The notes below the pieces were generated by a model. It had not been told where the DNA came from. It did not search any database and saw nothing but the letters and a program-made list of their open reading frames with translations. 16,554 nucleotides of DNA from contig CASBRC010000264.1 in assembly GCA_949128015.1 (NCBI GenBank), forward strand, positions 1 to 16,554, read 5' to 3'. Numbering within the stretch: position 1 is the first letter of the stretch; every line of letters begins with the position of its first letter. Shown piece by piece: positions 15,442-16,554 of the stretch. Origin of the DNA: Synechococcales cyanobacterium PMM_0003 (GTDB lineage Bacteria > Cyanobacteriota > Cyanobacteriia > Pseudanabaenales > Pseudanabaenaceae). Made by a program: the position numbers and the translations under genes.

Positions 15442-15462
15442 TAAGCGAAACATTCATGTAAT
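15433..15462 (+). promoter_or_regulatory. Candidate aroE promoter
   Basis: TTGCGA (15433-15438) and TGTAAT (15457-15462) with 18 bases between resemble a sigma-70-type promoter (four and five of six matches). Transcription would begin near 15469, leaving a leader of about 20 bases. AGGGAAG, five bases before the ATG, is a good ribosome site. Confidence 0.35.
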
Positions 15463-15491
15463 AGTTTTCTAACTACTTTAGGGAAGAAACT

Positions 15492-16358
15492 ATGAGCCGC
15501 AGTGTCTTAGGGACAACCAAAATTTTAGGAATAATGGGTTTTCCCGTCAGTCACAGCCTTTCACCTGTGATGCATAATGCCGCGATCGCAGCGCTGGGAT
15601 TGGACTATGTGTATGTACCATTTCCGATCCCCGTAGAAGATTTATCACCTGCGATCGCAGGTTTAAAAGCAATTCAATCAGTCCAAGGCTTCAACCTCAC
15701 GATCCCCCATAAAGTTGAGGTGATCCCCTTGCTCGATGAAGTCCTGCCGATCGCCAAAGCCGTTGGTGCAGTAAATACAGTTAAGCGCGTCGGCGATCGC
15801 TGGATTGGTACAAATACCGATGTTGCGGGTTTCTTAGAGCCACTCAAGCATCTTAACTGCGATTGGAAAAATAGCCCCGCCTTGATCATTGGTAGTGGCG
15901 GCGCAGCGAAGGCTGTAGTTGCTGCTTGCTTAGAATTAGGCTGTCCCATAATTCATGTAGTGGGACGCGATCCCACAAAGATGAAAAAATTTCATGGGGC
16001 AATGACTAGCCAACTCCACGATTACAACTTGCGGGTACATCCTTGGACATCAATTCCGCACTTATTAGAAATAGCTGGCATAGTCATCAATGCTACGCCG
16101 ATTGGGATGGCTAATGACCCAAATACGCCCATCTCTGAAGCCGAAATGGCGTTACTGCCCGATCATGCGATCGCCTACGATCTGATTTACACACCACGCC
16201 CCACTAAGTTTTTACAAATTGCAGCTTCTAGGGGACTGAAAGCAATTGATGGTTTGGAAATGTTGATTAATCAAGGTGCGATCGGGCTAGAGTTTTGGCT
16301 AGAACAACCCGTTCCCATAGAAATCATGCGAAAAGCCCTCCTTAACCATTTGGCTTAA
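15492..16358 (+). CDS. aroE: Shikimate 5-dehydrogenase
   Basis: NADPH-dependent cytoplasmic enzyme that reduces 3-dehydroshikimate to shikimate, the fourth step of the shikimate pathway to aromatic amino acids. The 288-residue protein has the substrate-binding GFPVSHSLSP (16-25), NLTIPHK with catalytic Lys74, GAVNTV (92-97), GTNTDVAGF with catalytic Asp110, the NADP-binding glycine loop GSGGAA (134-139), NATPIGM, YDLIYTP and the closing GLEMLINQGAIGLEFW. Length and motif order are exactly those of AroE. The ATG is supported by AGGGAAG just upstream and by the protein beginning close to the first strand. It stands alone, divergent from the GH57 gene and convergent with an oxidoreductase gene whose stop is only 10 bases away. 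Confidence 0.97.
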   Translation: MSRSVLGTTKILGIMGFPVSHSLSPVMHNAAIAALGLDYVYVPFPIPVEDLSPAIAGLKAIQSVQGFNLTIPHKVEVIPLLDEVLPIAKAVGAVNTVKRVGDRWIGTNTDVAGFLEPLKHLNCDWKNSPALIIGSGGAAKAVVAACLELGCPIIHVVGRDPTKMKKFHGAMTSQLHDYNLRVHPWTSIPHLLEIAGIVINATPIGMANDPNTPISEAEMALLPDHAIAYDLIYTPRPTKFLQIAASRGLKAIDGLEMLINQGAIGLEFWLEQPVPIEIMRKALLNHLA

Positions 16359-16368
16359 GTCTCGACGC

Positions 16369-16554
16369 TTATTGAGATATTCGTGATTTACCAAGCCAAG
16401 TCTTAGTACCCAACGCAGGAGACGATTTTTTCTCGCCATCAAAACTTTCTTCATGGTATTGCTGCATCGGGAGACCAAGACTTTCTAACATAGCTTTAGT
16501 ACTTTGCATAAAGCTTTCGGGACCACAAACAAATATATTGCGATCGCACCAATC
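16369..16554 (-). CDS. FNR-family flavin oxidoreductase, C-terminal end (partial)
   Basis: The last 61 codons of a reverse-strand gene whose start lies beyond the window. The visible part reads NIFVCGPESFM, then a helix (KAMLESLGLPM) and QQYHEESF. This is the end of the NAD(P)-binding domain of ferredoxin-NADP-reductase-like enzymes: the (V/I)CGPxxFM motif binds the nicotinamide cofactor, and YHEESF is typical of the class that includes phenol-hydroxylase-type and hybrid-cluster-protein reductases. Many relatives continue into a [2Fe-2S] ferredoxin domain here, but this one stops after a short tail (GTKTWLGKSRISQ), so any cluster domain would have to be N-terminal. The electron partner and substrate cannot be told from this fragment. 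Its stop codon is 10 bases from that of aroE. Confidence 0.7.
   Translation of the reverse strand, partial: DWCDRNIFVCGPESFMQSTKAMLESLGLPMQQYHEESFDGEKKSSPALGTKTWLGKSRISQ

Noticed and set aside
15269..15457. 62-codon reverse frame upstream of the GH57 gene
   Set aside because: It consists largely of the three inverted repeats, has no recognisable domain and no convincing start context.

Overview
This is a cyanobacterial chromosomal window, probably from a Pseudanabaena-like or other filamentous, freshwater-type lineage; the genus is inference. The reasons are many copies of the highly iterated palindrome GCGATCGC (for example at 269, 417, 753, 1128 and 1357) and of its GCGATC/CGATCGC relatives, the cyanobacterial-style kdpA-B-G-C-D layout with a short KdpD, and small gene families typical of cyanobacteria (DUF3181-like, 2TM-domain). 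Almost every gene is a recognisable housekeeping or transport gene. I see no phage, integrase, transposase, CRISPR array, rRNA or tRNA.

Layout. 3-3292: murD and ftsI, two peptidoglycan genes in one forward unit, separated by 8 bases if the ATG start of ftsI is used. 3293-3578: a spacer packed with inverted repeats (a small hairpin, a 20-bp perfect palindrome, and a roughly 113-base nested palindrome that ends 20 bases before grxC). 3579-3836: grxC, a dithiol glutaredoxin. 3889-3937: a second copy of the palindrome between convergent genes. 3940-6215, reverse strand: a DUF3181-like small protein, the decayed C-terminal end of a Uma2-type (DUF820) endonuclease that I found in a stretch otherwise without genes, a 2TM-domain membrane protein, and argH with a hairpin terminator that includes its stop codon. 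6216-6501: the divergent argH/kdpA control region, holding three CTAAAC repeats exactly 11 bp apart. 6502-12493: the kdp operon (kdpA, kdpB, a KdpG/KdpF-like small protein, kdpC and a kinase-less KdpD), with a 125-base imperfect palindrome between kdpB and kdpG. 12519-12559: the third palindrome copy. 12564-15233, reverse: a large GH57/DUF3536 glycosidase-like protein. 15234-15491: a divergent spacer with three hairpins. 15492-16358: aroE. 16369-16554, reverse: the C-terminal end of an FNR-family oxidoreductase that continues beyond the window.

How the genes work together. MurD adds D-Glu to the UDP-MurNAc-peptide precursor and FtsI crosslinks the finished septal wall. The Kdp proteins form a high-affinity K+ uptake P-type ATPase (KdpA channel-like subunit, KdpB pump, KdpC and probably KdpG as accessory subunits), with a KdpD that has the sensor and Usp domains but no histidine kinase. 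ArgH and AroE are single-step biosynthetic enzymes not linked to their neighbours.

The less ordinary material is between the genes: a family of three covarying palindromes at gene 3' ends, the nested palindrome before grxC, the 11-bp-phased repeats before kdpA/argH, and the Uma2 relic lying in frame behind a 2TM gene. I do not see convincing evidence for a wholly new multi-gene system here.
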